Below, piece by piece: positions 26,642-35,637 of a stretch of 64,000 nucleotides of DNA; the first letter of the stretch is position 1, and each line of letters begins with the position of its first letter. A program made the translations under genes and the position numbers. Origin of the DNA: Prochlorococcus sp. AG-436-J02. Lineage in GTDB: Bacteria; Cyanobacteriota; Cyanobacteriia; PCC-6307; Cyanobiaceae. The notes under the pieces were generated by a model. It was not told the DNA's origin, made no database searches, and was given only the letters and a program-made list of their open reading frames with translations. Where the stretch lies: positions 1-64,000 of the forward strand of contig QCPI01000002.1 of NCBI GenBank assembly GCA_003212625.1. The letters are read 5' to 3'.

Positions 26642-26983
26642 CTAGGAATCATAGGCATTATTCAATGCTACTAGTTCTTTGATTAGTCTTCTTTGGAATT
26701 GAGAACAAAGTATTGCAGTAGCTGCTATTACACCACTGGTAGCTACAGGTGCTATGCCAATCCATGTGAATGTACTTGAACCACATAATTAAGGATTTTT
26801 AAGCAGGATTTTGTTCACAGGAAATAGTCCTTTCGTTGCTGATAATGCACGACCATAACTGCCATCTTTTGTATTTAAAAATCTTTGATGTGTAAGTGGT
26901 GTGCCCAGCATTTTAATTTCCATTCTATTCTCTATATCAGGTATTAGTTTTTTATTGCTCCCAGAATAAGGAGCAACTTTCTT
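26642..26983 (-). pseudogene. C-terminal remnant of a carotenoid-isomerase-like (CrtISO/CrtH) oxidoreductase
   Basis: A 114-codon frame holds two pieces in the same phase separated by TAA at 26791-26789. The first reads IENRMEIKMLGTPLTHQRFL, with GSYGRALSATKGLFP; the second CGSSTFTWIGIAPVATSGVI. These are the GTPLTHQRFL and CG(D)STFPGIG.P.VA.SG elements at the C-terminus of CrtISO-type FAD oxidoreductases. The rest of the gene is absent, so it is a relic, not the working crtH. Confidence 0.75.
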
Positions 26984-27078
26984 CTATTTGATTTTTCTAA
27001 TTAAAGTGATTTTTTAAGTGCTTCTACAATCAATTCCTCAAGAAGGTTTTTACAAGCGACTTATTAAAATAAATTGTT

Positions 27079-27840
27079 TTAAATTTTTGTTTGGTCAAGA
27101 AGAGAAATTGATGGGCGTATGTAAATGAATATGGCACCGTGCATGTCTCGGATAATTCTTAAATCCTGGTCAACATAGATCAGGGTGATTTCACAATCTG
27201 GATTTTCTTTATTCCATGGTAGAAGTTTCCAAACAGCATTTACTGGATACCACCTATCCATGAGCGCTGAAGCTAAAAATGGAATTTTACCAAGTCCATT
27301 AACCTCAGATACCTTGGTTTTTTCCACCTCCATAGAAAGTTTATTTCCTTTTAGTTGAAGCTTCTTCGCAAGTGTTATGACGCGCCCACCAAAGGTAGGT
27401 AATAGTTTGAACCACCCAAAGATAGGAATAGTTGTAAGACCAAAAATTGTGGTGTCAAATGTTGAGATCATTTCTCCTTGACTAAAGTTAAGAGATTGTC
27501 CCACTCTTCCTACTGTTGATAAGCCAAATGACCCGACTTGCAAAAGATGAAGCTTGAAAAATAAATTACTCTTTGCCTTGTCGTTTAAAGCCTTTTCAAT
27601 AGCTAAAAAGAATGGAGAACTTCTAAATAATTCAACTGATGAGTAAATTAGTTCCCATTCTCCTTCTATAGAACTTTTTGTTATTTCATCTGAAAGTGGC
27701 GCTAAGGTTTCAACTAATTGATTCATCTCTACTAATTTCTCCTGATACATTGGAGCTATCATTGCGTTCATTCTTTGACCTCTATCTGTTGAAGCGGCTA
27801 GCTGGTAAATAAGTGCTTTGAGATTATTCTTTTCTTCCAT
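27079..27840 (-). CDS. PAP/fibrillin family protein
   Basis: 253 residues. The pattern LAPLSDEITKSSIEGEWELI followed by YSS and later GRVGQSLNFSQGEMIS, then a C-terminal YVDQDLRIIRDMHGAIFIYI (..DeDLRI.R...G..F...), is that of plastid-lipid-associated proteins/fibrillins, lipocalin-like proteins of thylakoids and plastoglobules bound to lipids or carotenoids. It lies next to the carotenoid-isomerase-like remnant. Confidence 0.88.
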   Translation of the reverse strand: MEEKNNLKALIYQLAASTDRGQRMNAMIAPMYQEKLVEMNQLVETLAPLSDEITKSSIEGEWELIYSSVELFRSSPFFLAIEKALNDKAKSNLFFKLHLLQVGSFGLSTVGRVGQSLNFSQGEMISTFDTTIFGLTTIPIFGWFKLLPTFGGRVITLAKKLQLKGNKLSMEVEKTKVSEVNGLGKIPFLASALMDRWYPVNAVWKLLPWNKENPDCEITLIYVDQDLRIIRDMHGAIFIYIRPSISLLDQTKI

Positions 27841-27969
27841 TGATTTAGTGGTTAAACCATTAATACACTTCTTGACCCTAACTAATGTTTTCTCGATCCC
27901 CTTTCTTTTTATATACCTTTAACAAGTAACATTTCTGTGTTTACTAATGGATGTACTTATAAAAATCAT

Positions 27970-28122
27970 ATGATTACAGTTAAAACCTCTCTACTGATAA
28001 TATTTTTCCCTTTAGCTTGTCTCAAGATATTTGGCTTCTATAAAAAAATCCTCAAAGTTTCTGAACCATCCTTAAAGCAAATAAAAGCAAAACTAGAAAA
28101 AACTTTTACTATTGATAGCTAG
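27970..28122 (+). CDS. Small membrane-anchored peptide
   Basis: 50 residues from ATG 27970 (MITVKTSLLIIFFPLACLKI), then a basic helical tail ending KLEKTFTIDS. A GTG at 27937 would extend it by 11 residues. Uncertain. Confidence 0.4.
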   Translation: MITVKTSLLIIFFPLACLKIFGFYKKILKVSEPSLKQIKAKLEKTFTIDS

Positions 28123-28425
28123 TCGGTCTTGATGTTTATTTCTTTTTTTGGCTAAAAATGTTTTTAAAATAATGATTAATTTTTTAGTAAGATAATCAAG
28201 ATTAGAACTGGTTTGATAGTCATCTGTGTTTGGTAAGAGCCTTTGGTTTGGTTGTTTATAAATGCTACTATGAAAGGGGTTTTTTACTCTTCAGACATTG
28301 TTTTCGGTTCTTTTAATATAAGAGTAGAGCATATGTATTTATTCTTTACATCTACATGTAAATAGGTTGTTCGGTTTGGATACCCACAATGTGCTAGATG
28401 TTGTATATAGATAATTTTTAATTCA
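28123..28425. other. Promoter region of the first histone-like gene
   Basis: No gene. The stretch before 28426 must contain its promoter and leader; I see no clear operator shared with the region before 38759. Confidence 0.35.
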
Positions 28426-28998
28426 ATGTCTCAATTAAGTATCAAAGTCAGTGTTAAAGGCGAGGCCATGATCGCTACTTTACAAAAGGAAATTTTCAAC
28501 CGAAGAAGAAAGAAAGTAACTGCATCACAAGTCGTTGAAACCCTTGTAGAGAGTGGTGCTAAATCACAATCTGACAAGCGTTATGCAGCATCTTGGAAAA
28601 ATTTAATCAAGGATATAGAGAAGGCTGCAAAGGTTTCTGAGATCCATGGTAATAAGCCAGCAAATATTAGTGCTGAGGAATGGGCTCTTATTCTTTCTCA
28701 TCGTACTCGTAAGGGTATTAGTACAAAGAAAGCTTCAGCAAAAACTGCCGCTAAGAAGCCAGTTGCTAAAAAGAGAGTTGTCAAGAAGGCTGTAGCTAAG
28801 GCCTCGCCTGCTAAGCGTTCTGCTGCAACAAAGGTTAAAGCTGCCAAAGTTAAAACAGCAGTTAAGAAAGTAGCTTCTGCTCAAGCAAAGAATAACTCTT
28901 CTAGTACTAATTCAGTTTCAAAGCGTATTGCTAAAGCTGTTGCAGGTAGACCTGCGAGGCCTGCAAGAAAAACTAGAGAAAAAGCTGTAAAAGCTTAG
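28426..28998 (+). CDS. Histone-H1-like DNA-binding protein
   Basis: 190 residues. The N-terminal 96 residues form a conserved globular part (MSQLSIKVSVKGEAMIATLQ, FNRRRKKVTASQVVETLVES, HGNKPANISAEEWALILSHR). The rest is a Lys/Ala/Val-rich tail with AKK and VAKK repeats, as in bacterial H1-like and AlgP-type proteins, expected to bind DNA without sequence preference. The copy at 38759-39277 is nearly identical in the N-terminal part. A branched hairpin follows the stop. Confidence 0.75.
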   Translation: MSQLSIKVSVKGEAMIATLQKEIFNRRRKKVTASQVVETLVESGAKSQSDKRYAASWKNLIKDIEKAAKVSEIHGNKPANISAEEWALILSHRTRKGISTKKASAKTAAKKPVAKKRVVKKAVAKASPAKRSAATKVKAAKVKTAVKKVASAQAKNNSSSTNSVSKRIAKAVAGRPARPARKTREKAVKA

Positions 28999-29004
28999 TA
29001 AAAA

Positions 29005-29058
29005 AGCCAGATCCGTTTAAGCGGCTTGAAAGGTGCAATGCTTTTCTCTGGCTATTTG
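29005..29058 (+). terminator. Branched three-way hairpin after the histone-like gene
   Basis: Outer stem AGCCAGA (29005-29011) with TCTGGCT (29047-29053) encloses two small arms, CCG/CGG (29013-29024) and GAAAG/CTTTTC (29028-29046). The T-tail is weak (ATTTGTG). The same layout follows the second histone-like gene at 39283. Confidence 0.55.
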
Positions 29059-29073
29059 TGTGAAATTCAAGAG

Positions 29074-29400
29074 TTAGTATTTCAATCCTACATTGCCTTT
29101 TGTATAACCTTGGCAGTAAAACTTTGCGTGGTAGTAGTAATTAGTGATCTCAGCTTTCTCTCCCTCTAGTCCATCGATTCTTTTATTTCCTAACTTTAAT
29201 GCTTTTGCGGCTTGGTCCCCAGAAATCAAATCAGCACTAAGACGTCCGCAAATATCATTGACTTTGAAGTCTTTCGCTGAAGGACCTCTGACATAGCCAG
29301 CAAAAAATGCCAGAAATAATCCAAGGGTTACAAACCTTCGGTGGTTTCTCCACCATTCATAACTATTGAGATTTAGTCTCTTTTTTAAATCAATGTTCAT
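29074..29400 (-). CDS. Small membrane protein
   Basis: 108 residues. One membrane helix (FVTLGLFLAFFAGYV) near residues 23-37, then a soluble part with NDICGRLSADLISGDQAAKA and a Tyr-rich end (NYYYHAKFYCQGYTKG) with two Cys. Probably periplasmic. No family recognised. Confidence 0.65.
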   Translation of the reverse strand: MNIDLKKRLNLNSYEWWRNHRRFVTLGLFLAFFAGYVRGPSAKDFKVNDICGRLSADLISGDQAAKALKLGNKRIDGLEGEKAEITNYYYHAKFYCQGYTKGNVGLKY

Positions 29401-29573
29401 TTATATCAATAATAGATTTGTTAACCTTAGGCTTTAGTCCTTTTCTTTATTGATAAAGTTCTTGATAGGCAAATATTTTATCTTATTCACATAGTTAAAT
29501 AATTAACCCTATTCGCTTTTCAACAGATCATATTCACCAAGTACGATTGTTTTATTAGCAAATTTATTTACGA

Positions 29574-30161
29574 ATGCTTCAGAGAATTTCAAAAGATGAT
29601 TGGCAATATTTTGTCCCCTTTTTATTTTGCACTATTTGCTTCTTTGCAACAGATTTTATAGGAATAATTGATAAGACTACTATTGCTTATTGGTCTGGAC
29701 GTTTGTTTTATGAGCCTTACAGGATTATTACATCCCATTTTTTTCATGGTGATTTTAATCATTTATTGGCAAATATCTCTGGAATTATCGTGGCTAGATA
29801 TTTTCTTAAATCTTTAAGCCTTCAAAGTGACTATTTCTTCCTGGCTTTTATTGTGTTGATAATGCCTCTCCAATCGTTTATTTGTTGGTGCGTTGATATT
29901 TTGGTTTATAGAAACCCTATGTCTCTAGCCATTGGTTTCAGTGGTGTTTTATTTGGTATCGACGCGTTTATTTTGATGACTACGATTTATGGAAAGAAAA
30001 AATTTGTTTACATTGGATGCGAGCTTAAGAAAGATCGCAGATTACTTAAATCTATTTCTGTCCTCACAGGGATTGGAATTATTTGGTCATTCCTTCCTGG
30101 AATTAGTTTGTTAGGTCATATGTCTGGACTTTTGGCAGGATTTCTATTGTTTTGGCTCTAA
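29574..30161 (+). CDS. Rhomboid-family intramembrane serine protease
   Basis: 195 residues, about six membrane helices. HFFHGDFNHLLANISG (55-70) corresponds to the H...H..N motif in TM2, GFSGVLFG (121-128) carries the nucleophile Ser123, and GHMSG (181-185) the catalytic His182. The Ser-His dyad is therefore intact. Substrate unknown; expected in the plasma or thylakoid membrane. Confidence 0.85.
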   Translation: MLQRISKDDWQYFVPFLFCTICFFATDFIGIIDKTTIAYWSGRLFYEPYRIITSHFFHGDFNHLLANISGIIVARYFLKSLSLQSDYFFLAFIVLIMPLQSFICWCVDILVYRNPMSLAIGFSGVLFGIDAFILMTTIYGKKKFVYIGCELKKDRRLLKSISVLTGIGIIWSFLPGISLLGHMSGLLAGFLLFWL

Positions 30162-30252
30162 AGAAACAATTGATTTAATGTGATTGCTTCTTAAGAAAAA
30201 TGTGATCATCTGAATGGTGAAAATCCTCAAATCAACTTTAATTGAGTTGCCT

Positions 30253-30543
30253 TTACTTCACTTGATAAACTTTTGATCTTCCATTGCATTTACGAACCGC
30301 CCATTCGATTGGAGATTTTAAACTTTCATGTTCAACGCAAATAGTCTGATAATTAGCCCATTTAGCTATTGGACCTAATCTGATAGCAATTAGTGCAAGG
30401 CTAAACGCACATAAAAATGCACACAACAGCAACGCAATTCCAGTAAATAGATCATTAAACATGAACTTCATTTCTGTCATATTGAAGTTCATGTTTTTTT
30501 TGGTCTCACTCATAGATCTAATGGGTTGAAAAAAATGCCTCAA
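30253..30543 (-). CDS. Small membrane protein
   Basis: 96 residues, though Met 11 or Met 24 may be the true start. One strong helix (FTGIALLLCAFLCAFSLALI) and a short soluble end with two Cys (TICVEHESLKSPIEWAVRKC), then NGRSKVYQVK. Last gene of a long minus-strand run that starts at 33514. Confidence 0.6.
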   Translation of the reverse strand: MRHFFQPIRSMSETKKNMNFNMTEMKFMFNDLFTGIALLLCAFLCAFSLALIAIRLGPIAKWANYQTICVEHESLKSPIEWAVRKCNGRSKVYQVK

Positions 30544-30649
30544 TATTTAAAGACTTATATACTGCTACCTTTTTTATGGTGGCATAGCGAATAAAAGCTG
30601 AATGCATTTTATAGATCTATTTATTGATAGTTAACAGTTGGTAATTTTA

Positions 30650-30853
30650 TTAGCTTTCTTCATTTGTCTTTTCCCCATTAAACATCCTTTTCTCCCCGAT
30701 CACAATTGTTAACCATCCAAGTGCCAGAAGCCCCCCAGCTTGATAGTCTCCTTTTAGAAAATCAAATAGAGCGAAGGTGCTTGCAGAAATAGCAAGAGTA
30801 CGAACAGCAAACCTTACAAAGGTAATTTTCTTGTTTTTAATAGATTTATCCAT
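30650..30853 (-). CDS. Small membrane protein
   Basis: 67 residues. Basic N-terminus (MDKSIKNKKITFVRFAVRTL), two hydrophobic segments (AISASTFALFDFL; AGGLLALGWLTIVIG), hydrophilic end. No family recognised. Confidence 0.6.
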   Translation of the reverse strand: MDKSIKNKKITFVRFAVRTLAISASTFALFDFLKGDYQAGGLLALGWLTIVIGEKRMFNGEKTNEES

Positions 30854-30904
30854 ATAACCATTTTGCAGGTACTAACTTCGTAAAACAAATTTTGATTGGA
30901 TGAG

Positions 30905-31117
30905 TTATTTAAATTTATTCTTATGAAAACATCTTGTTAATAGAATTAAATCTATCATTTCTTCCTTGTCGTAATAAGATTGATCACTATCCCTCACACC
31001 GCTTCCCTCTGTTAAACCTTGTAATTCTAGTTTCTTTCTAATTAGTATTTTTCTTTCTGCACTTGAAAGACTTTTAAAACGTTTTTGCCTCTCTTCACGA
31101 CTTTCATTATTGTTCAT
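30905..31117 (-). CDS. Small charged soluble protein
   Basis: 70 residues, rich in Arg, Lys and Glu (MNNNESREERQKRFKSLSSA, ERKILIRKKLELQGLTEGSG). The ESREERQKRFKSLS....R pattern could contact nucleic acid, but that is speculation. Confidence 0.6.
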   Translation of the reverse strand: MNNNESREERQKRFKSLSSAERKILIRKKLELQGLTEGSGVRDSDQSYYDKEEMIDLILLTRCFHKNKFK

Positions 31118-31165
31118 TGGATTCGTTTGATAATAATTTGTCTATTAATAATTGATTTGTCTAGT

Positions 31166-31468
31166 TTAATTCATCAAATAATTGTTATCTAAAAGTGTAT
31201 CAATGACTTTTGCTTCTCTAGATTTCGTTCCTAGAGGAAGAGGATTTGCCTTGTCTAATATTGAAGCAAAGCAGTTGATCCAACAACTACCTTCGCATAC
31301 TTGAGCAGCTTCGCAGATGTGTTTTGGTGCTTTTTCTGTGCAACCTTGAGTGCGAGAAAATTTAATAGAATCTAGTTGAGAATCAAGTTCTAATTCTAGT
31401 AATAATAATTCGTTTTTATTAATACCTTCTCCAATAGCGTAACTTTCAAGCAAAATTTGATAGTTCAT
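31166..31468 (-). CDS. Small protein, hI-GS-LD family
   Basis: 100 residues. Core: APKHICEAAQVCEGSCWINC then FASILDKANPLPLGTKSREA. Same pattern as 13216, 39392 and 42740; APKHIC is identical to the 42740 copy. Unusually Cys-rich (five Cys) for the family. Function unknown. Confidence 0.75.
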   Translation of the reverse strand: MNYQILLESYAIGEGINKNELLLLELELDSQLDSIKFSRTQGCTEKAPKHICEAAQVCEGSCWINCFASILDKANPLPLGTKSREAKVIDTLLDNNYLMN

Positions 31469-31497
31469 TATTTAAGGAGTTTTATTACTATTGGAAA

Positions 31498-31689
31498 TTA
31501 AGATCGAAAAAGTCTTTCTAAATCTTGCTTTGTTTTCTCCAATTCATTTGGTTGTTTTTGGGTTGTTTTTTGCCCCCATTTATCTACTTCTCCAGTTCGA
31601 CCATTTTTAATAGTCATCCTTATCCACCAAAATTGAAGACTCAAGAAAATCAGAGCAAAAGAAATTAGTTCAATAGTTCCTTGTTTCAT
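31498..31689 (-). CDS. Small single-span membrane protein
   Basis: 63 residues. N-terminal helix (TIELISFALIFLSLQFWWIR), then a hydrophilic tail ending NELEKTKQDLERLFRS, similar in style to the tail of 41772-41978 (EEQKKRLELLLRK). Possibly the same loose family. Confidence 0.6.
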   Translation of the reverse strand: MKQGTIELISFALIFLSLQFWWIRMTIKNGRTGEVDKWGQKTTQKQPNELEKTKQDLERLFRS

Positions 31690-31753
31690 TCCAAATTACA
31701 ATTCTTATAAATTGAACCTTTGCTTATCGTTGTAATCGTTGTTCATGTGTTTA

Positions 31754-31873
31754 TTATTCATTAGGATCAACTTCAGTGATTTTTAGATTTAAGCCTACGT
31801 AAAGAAGAATACCTCCAATAAGAGGTGTCCAAAGGCCAAAATGGTTTAAATCATGTGATTGCAAAAATTCCAT
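31754..31873 (-). CDS. Single-span membrane peptide
   Basis: 39 residues: MEFLQSHDLNHFGLWTPLIG, GILLYVGLNLKITEVDPNE. Starts directly after the stop of the upstream minus-strand gene (no gap). Confidence 0.6.
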   Translation of the reverse strand: MEFLQSHDLNHFGLWTPLIGGILLYVGLNLKITEVDPNE

Positions 31874-32065
31874 TTATTCTTCATCTCTTCTAGTAATGAT
31901 TTGATTTGTTTTATATTCATATACTACCTTATTAGCTATTTCAACAATAAATGAATTTGGACAGTGTAAAGCCTCTTGTAACTCAGCTAATTCATCAGAA
32001 ATAAACTCTATACTCCTTGCAATAATTGCTTGATGTTCTTTTTTGGGTTCCCATTCTTTAGTCAT
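31874..32065 (-). CDS. Small acidic protein, CP(D/N) family
   Basis: 63 residues. FISDELAELQEALHCPNSFI matches FFVDELTELQEELDCPDEFI of the gene at 3462. Ends with a charged tail. Tightly packed in the minus-strand run. Function unknown. Confidence 0.7.
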   Translation of the reverse strand: MTKEWEPKKEHQAIIARSIEFISDELAELQEALHCPNSFIVEIANKVVYEYKTNQIITRRDEE

Positions 32066-32070
32066 TAATT

Positions 32071-32229
32071 TTATTGATAATAAGCTGCTATTTTGTTAAG
32101 CATATTTGAAATATATTTTTCAGTTGCAGTTGTTTTCACTTTTATTTTCTCAATTGAGATATTGACTTGCATCCATGCAATTTCTATCACTTGAAGTTCT
32201 ACATTTTTAGGATGACATTCTTCAGGCAT
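32071..32229 (-). CDS. Small soluble helical protein
   Basis: 52 residues: MPEECHPKNVELQVIEIAWM, QVNISIEKIKVKTTATEKYI, SNMLNKIAAYYQ. Charged helix; two bases separate it from the upstream gene 32231-32326. Confidence 0.6.
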   Translation of the reverse strand: MPEECHPKNVELQVIEIAWMQVNISIEKIKVKTTATEKYISNMLNKIAAYYQ

Positions 32230-32230
32230 A

Positions 32231-32326
32231 TTAAATATGAGTCAAACCAAACATTATCCCTTTAGAGATTGCCCATCCAATTCCTAGACATATGACAACT
32301 GTAAAAAGTGTTTTTAAAAGGTCCAT
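32231..32326 (-). CDS. Single-span membrane peptide
   Basis: 31 residues: MDLLKTLFTVVICLGIGWAI then SKGIMFGLTHI. A single hydrophobic helix, wedged between two genes of the run with gaps of 1 and 6 bp, which supports it despite its length. Confidence 0.55.
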   Translation of the reverse strand: MDLLKTLFTVVICLGIGWAISKGIMFGLTHI

Positions 32327-32332
32327 TTTCTT

Positions 32333-32533
32333 TTAGTCCCTTCCAAATGCAGTTCTTAATGAACTTGAAAAATCGAATTGAATCCCATCATTAGATGAAC
32401 CTAGGTTTTGAATTAGCTTTGAACTGGCAAATCTTGATTGAGTTGACGAATAAATGGATTGAGATTTTACTGCCGATGATTTTACTGCCGCTGTTTTCTT
32501 TGCTGTTGTTTTTGTTGCTGTAGCTGAGGTCAT
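32333..32533 (-). CDS. Small Ala/Thr/Lys/Ser-rich protein
   Basis: 66 residues. The N-terminus MTSATATKTTAKKTAAVKSS resembles the tail composition of the histone-like proteins; the C-terminal half (SSNDGIQFDFSSSLRTAFGR) looks like a short folded or binding segment. Role unknown. Confidence 0.6.
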   Translation of the reverse strand: MTSATATKTTAKKTAAVKSSAVKSQSIYSSTQSRFASSKLIQNLGSSNDGIQFDFSSSLRTAFGRD

Positions 32534-32596
32534 TAAAAAAATTGTATTTCTTACAACTTAGACAAACTGAGTTAAAAGGCGATAGTTGTTAACTTT

Positions 32597-33514
32597 TTAC
32601 AATCTTAAAATCATCAACCAAGTAGGGATTGATATGAATGCGAAGATCGTACTTAAGACAACAAGAGATGTTGCTTCCTCTTCATCTCTTGACGCTGCTT
32701 GGGATATTAGTAAGACAGATATTGCTGTTGGCGCAGCTGATTGAAGTACTAAAGCCTCTCGCATAACGTTGGGTAATCTGAATGCTGTGGAAATTATCAA
32801 CATAATGACTGGTAATCCAAACAGTTTCATGATTAAAGCATTTTTTATGGACATTATTTGGATTTTTTTTCTTGAAAGATTTTCTTTCCTCAACCAACTT
32901 AGACGCATTCCAACGATTACTAGTGCTAAAACAATTACAATCCTTGAAGGTATCCATAGAAAGACTGTTATTTGTTCATTCCATGGAGATGAATGAACAA
33001 TTAATGCACCAATTAATCCTTTTACAGCAGGGCTGCTAAATATTGCTTTTATGAAATTTTTCCAATATTTATTAGAAGTTAAAATTTTTGAAGGATCTGT
33101 TAGCAGTAGTGGTCCGATACTCCAAATTACTAATGTCGCTCCAAGGTCAAAACCTATACTGTAAATCAAAGCTTGATTTGGAAGCAGTGCTAGTGAAACT
33201 GGTATGCCGAAATAACCAGTATTTCCAAATGCGCTACCTAATTGAAGAGTTCTGTTTAGTATAAGGTTTTTTATACCAATAAAACTATTTAATATAGTCA
33301 TTAATGAGCCAATAGCTACTAATGCTAATGCAGCAGATTCTATTAAAGGTAATTCTAGGCCAGACTTAAGTAATAGCCCCATCAAACTGATAGGAATTCC
33401 ATAGTTAATAAGAGGACTAGAAATCGTTAGGGATAAATTTTTTTTAAATCGTCCGAGTAAATAGCCTATTAAAAGACATGGTATTAACTCAGCTAATAGA
33501 AAGATTACTTCCAA
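32597..33514 (-). CDS. Auxin efflux carrier (AEC) family transporter
   Basis: 305 residues, hydrophobic, with about ten predicted membrane helices. The LIGYLLGRF start, a GNTGYFGIPVSLALL stretch (G.TG..G.P in TM4) and a C-terminal LQSAAPTAISVLLISQAASR region are typical of AEC permeases, which export or import organic anions. Substrate unknown. First gene of the minus-strand run down to 30253. Confidence 0.88.
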   Translation of the reverse strand: MEVIFLLAELIPCLLIGYLLGRFKKNLSLTISSPLINYGIPISLMGLLLKSGLELPLIESAALALVAIGSLMTILNSFIGIKNLILNRTLQLGSAFGNTGYFGIPVSLALLPNQALIYSIGFDLGATLVIWSIGPLLLTDPSKILTSNKYWKNFIKAIFSSPAVKGLIGALIVHSSPWNEQITVFLWIPSRIVIVLALVIVGMRLSWLRKENLSRKKIQIMSIKNALIMKLFGLPVIMLIISTAFRLPNVMREALVLQSAAPTAISVLLISQAASRDEEEATSLVVLSTIFAFISIPTWLMILRL

Positions 33515-33986
33515 CTGCGTAAAACAAATAGCATTTTGGGTTTTCTAAGAATTTAAGAGTAGTTTTATTGATTCATTTCTTTACTTTAACTTTAGTTAAT
33601 CTTCTAGTACTTTTTTGTTATGGACATATGTTTCTTTTTCACTGATTGATAAAGTTTTAATTCGAAATTAGCTTATTTCTTCTTGCAGTAATTTCTTCTG
33701 AACAATCTAATGTTTCTCCAAAAGAATATCTGTGCATATTGCATTACATCAATGATAAACGACCCAACTCTTAACAGGGCCTCCAACTAAATGAGTGTTT
33801 TACTTTGATGAAGCCAACAATGGCAACGATTAAAACAACAATTAAGTTGATGTTTCGTTTGAGTTTTTTCTAGTTATCGGTATCAGCTATTCTAGTAGAA
33901 ACTTTTCTTTTTTATCTAGTTTTTACAACAACTGTTAGTCAGTTGTGTTTTGTTTGGGTATCGTTTGCACATATTAAAGATTATCG
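33515..33986. other. Intergenic stretch
   Basis: No gene. A small hairpin, ACAACTG/CAGTTGT, followed by GTTTTGTTT lies at about 33926-33955, a weak terminator or leader element before the DUF3764 gene. Confidence 0.35.
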
Positions 33987-34298
33987 ATGTCTTCTACTGT
34001 CACCTCAGTTTTTACTTTTAAGGTTGAAAGTACCTTTGATGAGTGGGCAGCAATCTTCGACAGCAATGAAGCTACCAGAAGGCATAGAGAGTTTAATATT
34101 CAGCCTTTGTACAGAGGGTGTAGTTATGAAGACCCTAAAAAAATCATAGTTATCCATCAGCACCCAGAGGGTAATATTGAGAAATTTATAGAAGCCAATG
34201 GAGACTGGATGGCGAGCCACAGAGTTGATTTATCTACAATGGAGAAGTCTGCTTGGACTTGGACTGACAACAGTAGTGAGGAGCTTAAAGCCGCTTAA
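33987..34298 (+). CDS. DUF3764 protein
   Basis: 103 residues. VESTFDEWAAIFDSNEATRR, then HREFNIQPLYRG..YEDP and VIHQHPEGNIEKFI fit the picocyanobacterial DUF3764 family (a ferredoxin-like alpha/beta fold resembling dimeric monooxygenase-type proteins). Function unknown. The competing frame at 33943-34149 is out of phase and spurious. Confidence 0.8.
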   Translation: MSSTVTSVFTFKVESTFDEWAAIFDSNEATRRHREFNIQPLYRGCSYEDPKKIIVIHQHPEGNIEKFIEANGDWMASHRVDLSTMEKSAWTWTDNSSEELKAA

Positions 34299-34737
34299 TA
34301 AAATAGGGTCCATGTACCTAAGCATTCCCAGTCATAATATTGCAGACTTTAATTCTTTCTAGCCATTCAAGTTGATTAATAGTTGTGCATATCTAATTTT
34401 TCAAGATTAGCCATATTGATTGAGTATTTCTTTAATTAGACTAACTTTTTGTATATAGATGTTGAGTTATTGAAAATTTTAAATTGAATTAGAAAAATTT
34501 ATGGGTATTGATATTATGTCGATAAATAAAATTAGAATTGGGAGATTCCACAATATAAGTAGCTGTATAAAATTATACTTGTGAATTTAAACATGGCTTG
34601 TAATCAGAACGCATGAGTCCCTATAAATTTCCTTGCTCTGAAGTTTTTACAATCGCTTTGTAAATATCTGAAGTTATCAGCTCTTTAATTAAATACTCTT
34701 AGAAGAATTTATTCAACCAATAAACGTAAGTGGAATT
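34299..34737. other. Gene-free stretch
   Basis: 439 bp with no open frame of note on either strand and no strong hairpin. Confidence 0.35.
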
Positions 34738-35256
34738 TTATATGCAAGTAGCGTTTTTATCTTGTATCCATAGAGCAAGTCCTCCACCCTTCCCCCTTGC
34801 TGATAACCATTTACCATTTGGATCGATAGCTATTAGTGCAAAAAAAGGTCTCTTTTTTTGATCTGGTACTGGTAGAGATCGCTTTAAAATAGTCAAAGAA
34901 GCTAGTTTTATTTGTATGCAATCAAAAGAAAAGGGTAATAATGGCTGCTTCCTTTCTAAATTTGCGTAGCCACTAAATCTCAGAGTTAGTAATCCAAATT
35001 TAATTGCGTTTGCGATAGTAAATTTCTCTTCTTCTGGATTCTGCGTATCCTTTTTTAACTCTAGACTGGCTGAAAGAACCTGTAGCAAAGTGCTTGAAAT
35101 CGAGTTTTCTCGATCTGATCCCTGCTTCCAAACTGAATGGAATTTCCAAAGTCCTAATAGAGAGTCAAATTCAATGCCACTCCCCTGTAATCTTGAACTT
35201 TTTTCTAATTCTTTAAGTTTGTTTAGAGAAGGAAGATCCATTCTATTTCCGTCCAT
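34738..35256 (-). CDS. Conserved hypothetical protein, probably a beta-rich fold
   Basis: 172 residues. LLGLWKFHSVWKQGSDREN near residue 30, a middle FGLLTLRFSGYANLERKQPL and an ending KWLSARGKGGGLALWIQDKN suggest a lipocalin-like strand pattern as in PAP/fibrillin relatives (GxW...; ...GR.GGLALW). I cannot place it firmly. An earlier Met 1 versus Met 6 start is undecided. Confidence 0.65.
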   Translation of the reverse strand: MDGNRMDLPSLNKLKELEKSSRLQGSGIEFDSLLGLWKFHSVWKQGSDRENSISSTLLQVLSASLELKKDTQNPEEEKFTIANAIKFGLLTLRFSGYANLERKQPLLPFSFDCIQIKLASLTILKRSLPVPDQKKRPFFALIAIDPNGKWLSARGKGGGLALWIQDKNATCI

Positions 35257-35481
35257 TTCAATTAAATTTGTTTGGATAATTTTAATCAGATATCTGAGGT
35301 TGAGTGGTTTTATCCTTTACTAATTTTTCAACCATGAAAAGTTTTATGTTAATTATGGCTTAATTGTAGACTTATTTATTCGTGTATTTTCCTTCAATAT
35401 CTAATTTTTATTATGTATCTTATGAGACTTTTCAATATTTAGGTCATAATTAGAAATCAATAAGAGCGTGAGTTCCTTGTT

Positions 35482-35568
35482 GTGGCTAATCAATTTAAAC
35501 AAAGTACATCAATCGTAACAATCGGACTGAATTTCTTTATGCTTATTTTTTTGCTTATAGCTATTTAG
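35482..35568 (+). CDS. Single-span membrane peptide with GTG start
   Basis: 28 residues: MANQFKQSTSIVTIGLNFFM then LIFLLIAI. Size and shape resemble small photosystem or cytochrome subunits, but I recognise none. The GTG start is inferred. Confidence 0.4.
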   Translation: MANQFKQSTSIVTIGLNFFMLIFLLIAI

Positions 35569-35637
35569 TTCATAATATGCAAGCTATGGACGGTGCTTAT
35601 TCTTTTTGTTTGAATGGAGTGTTAATTAACTTCCCAA

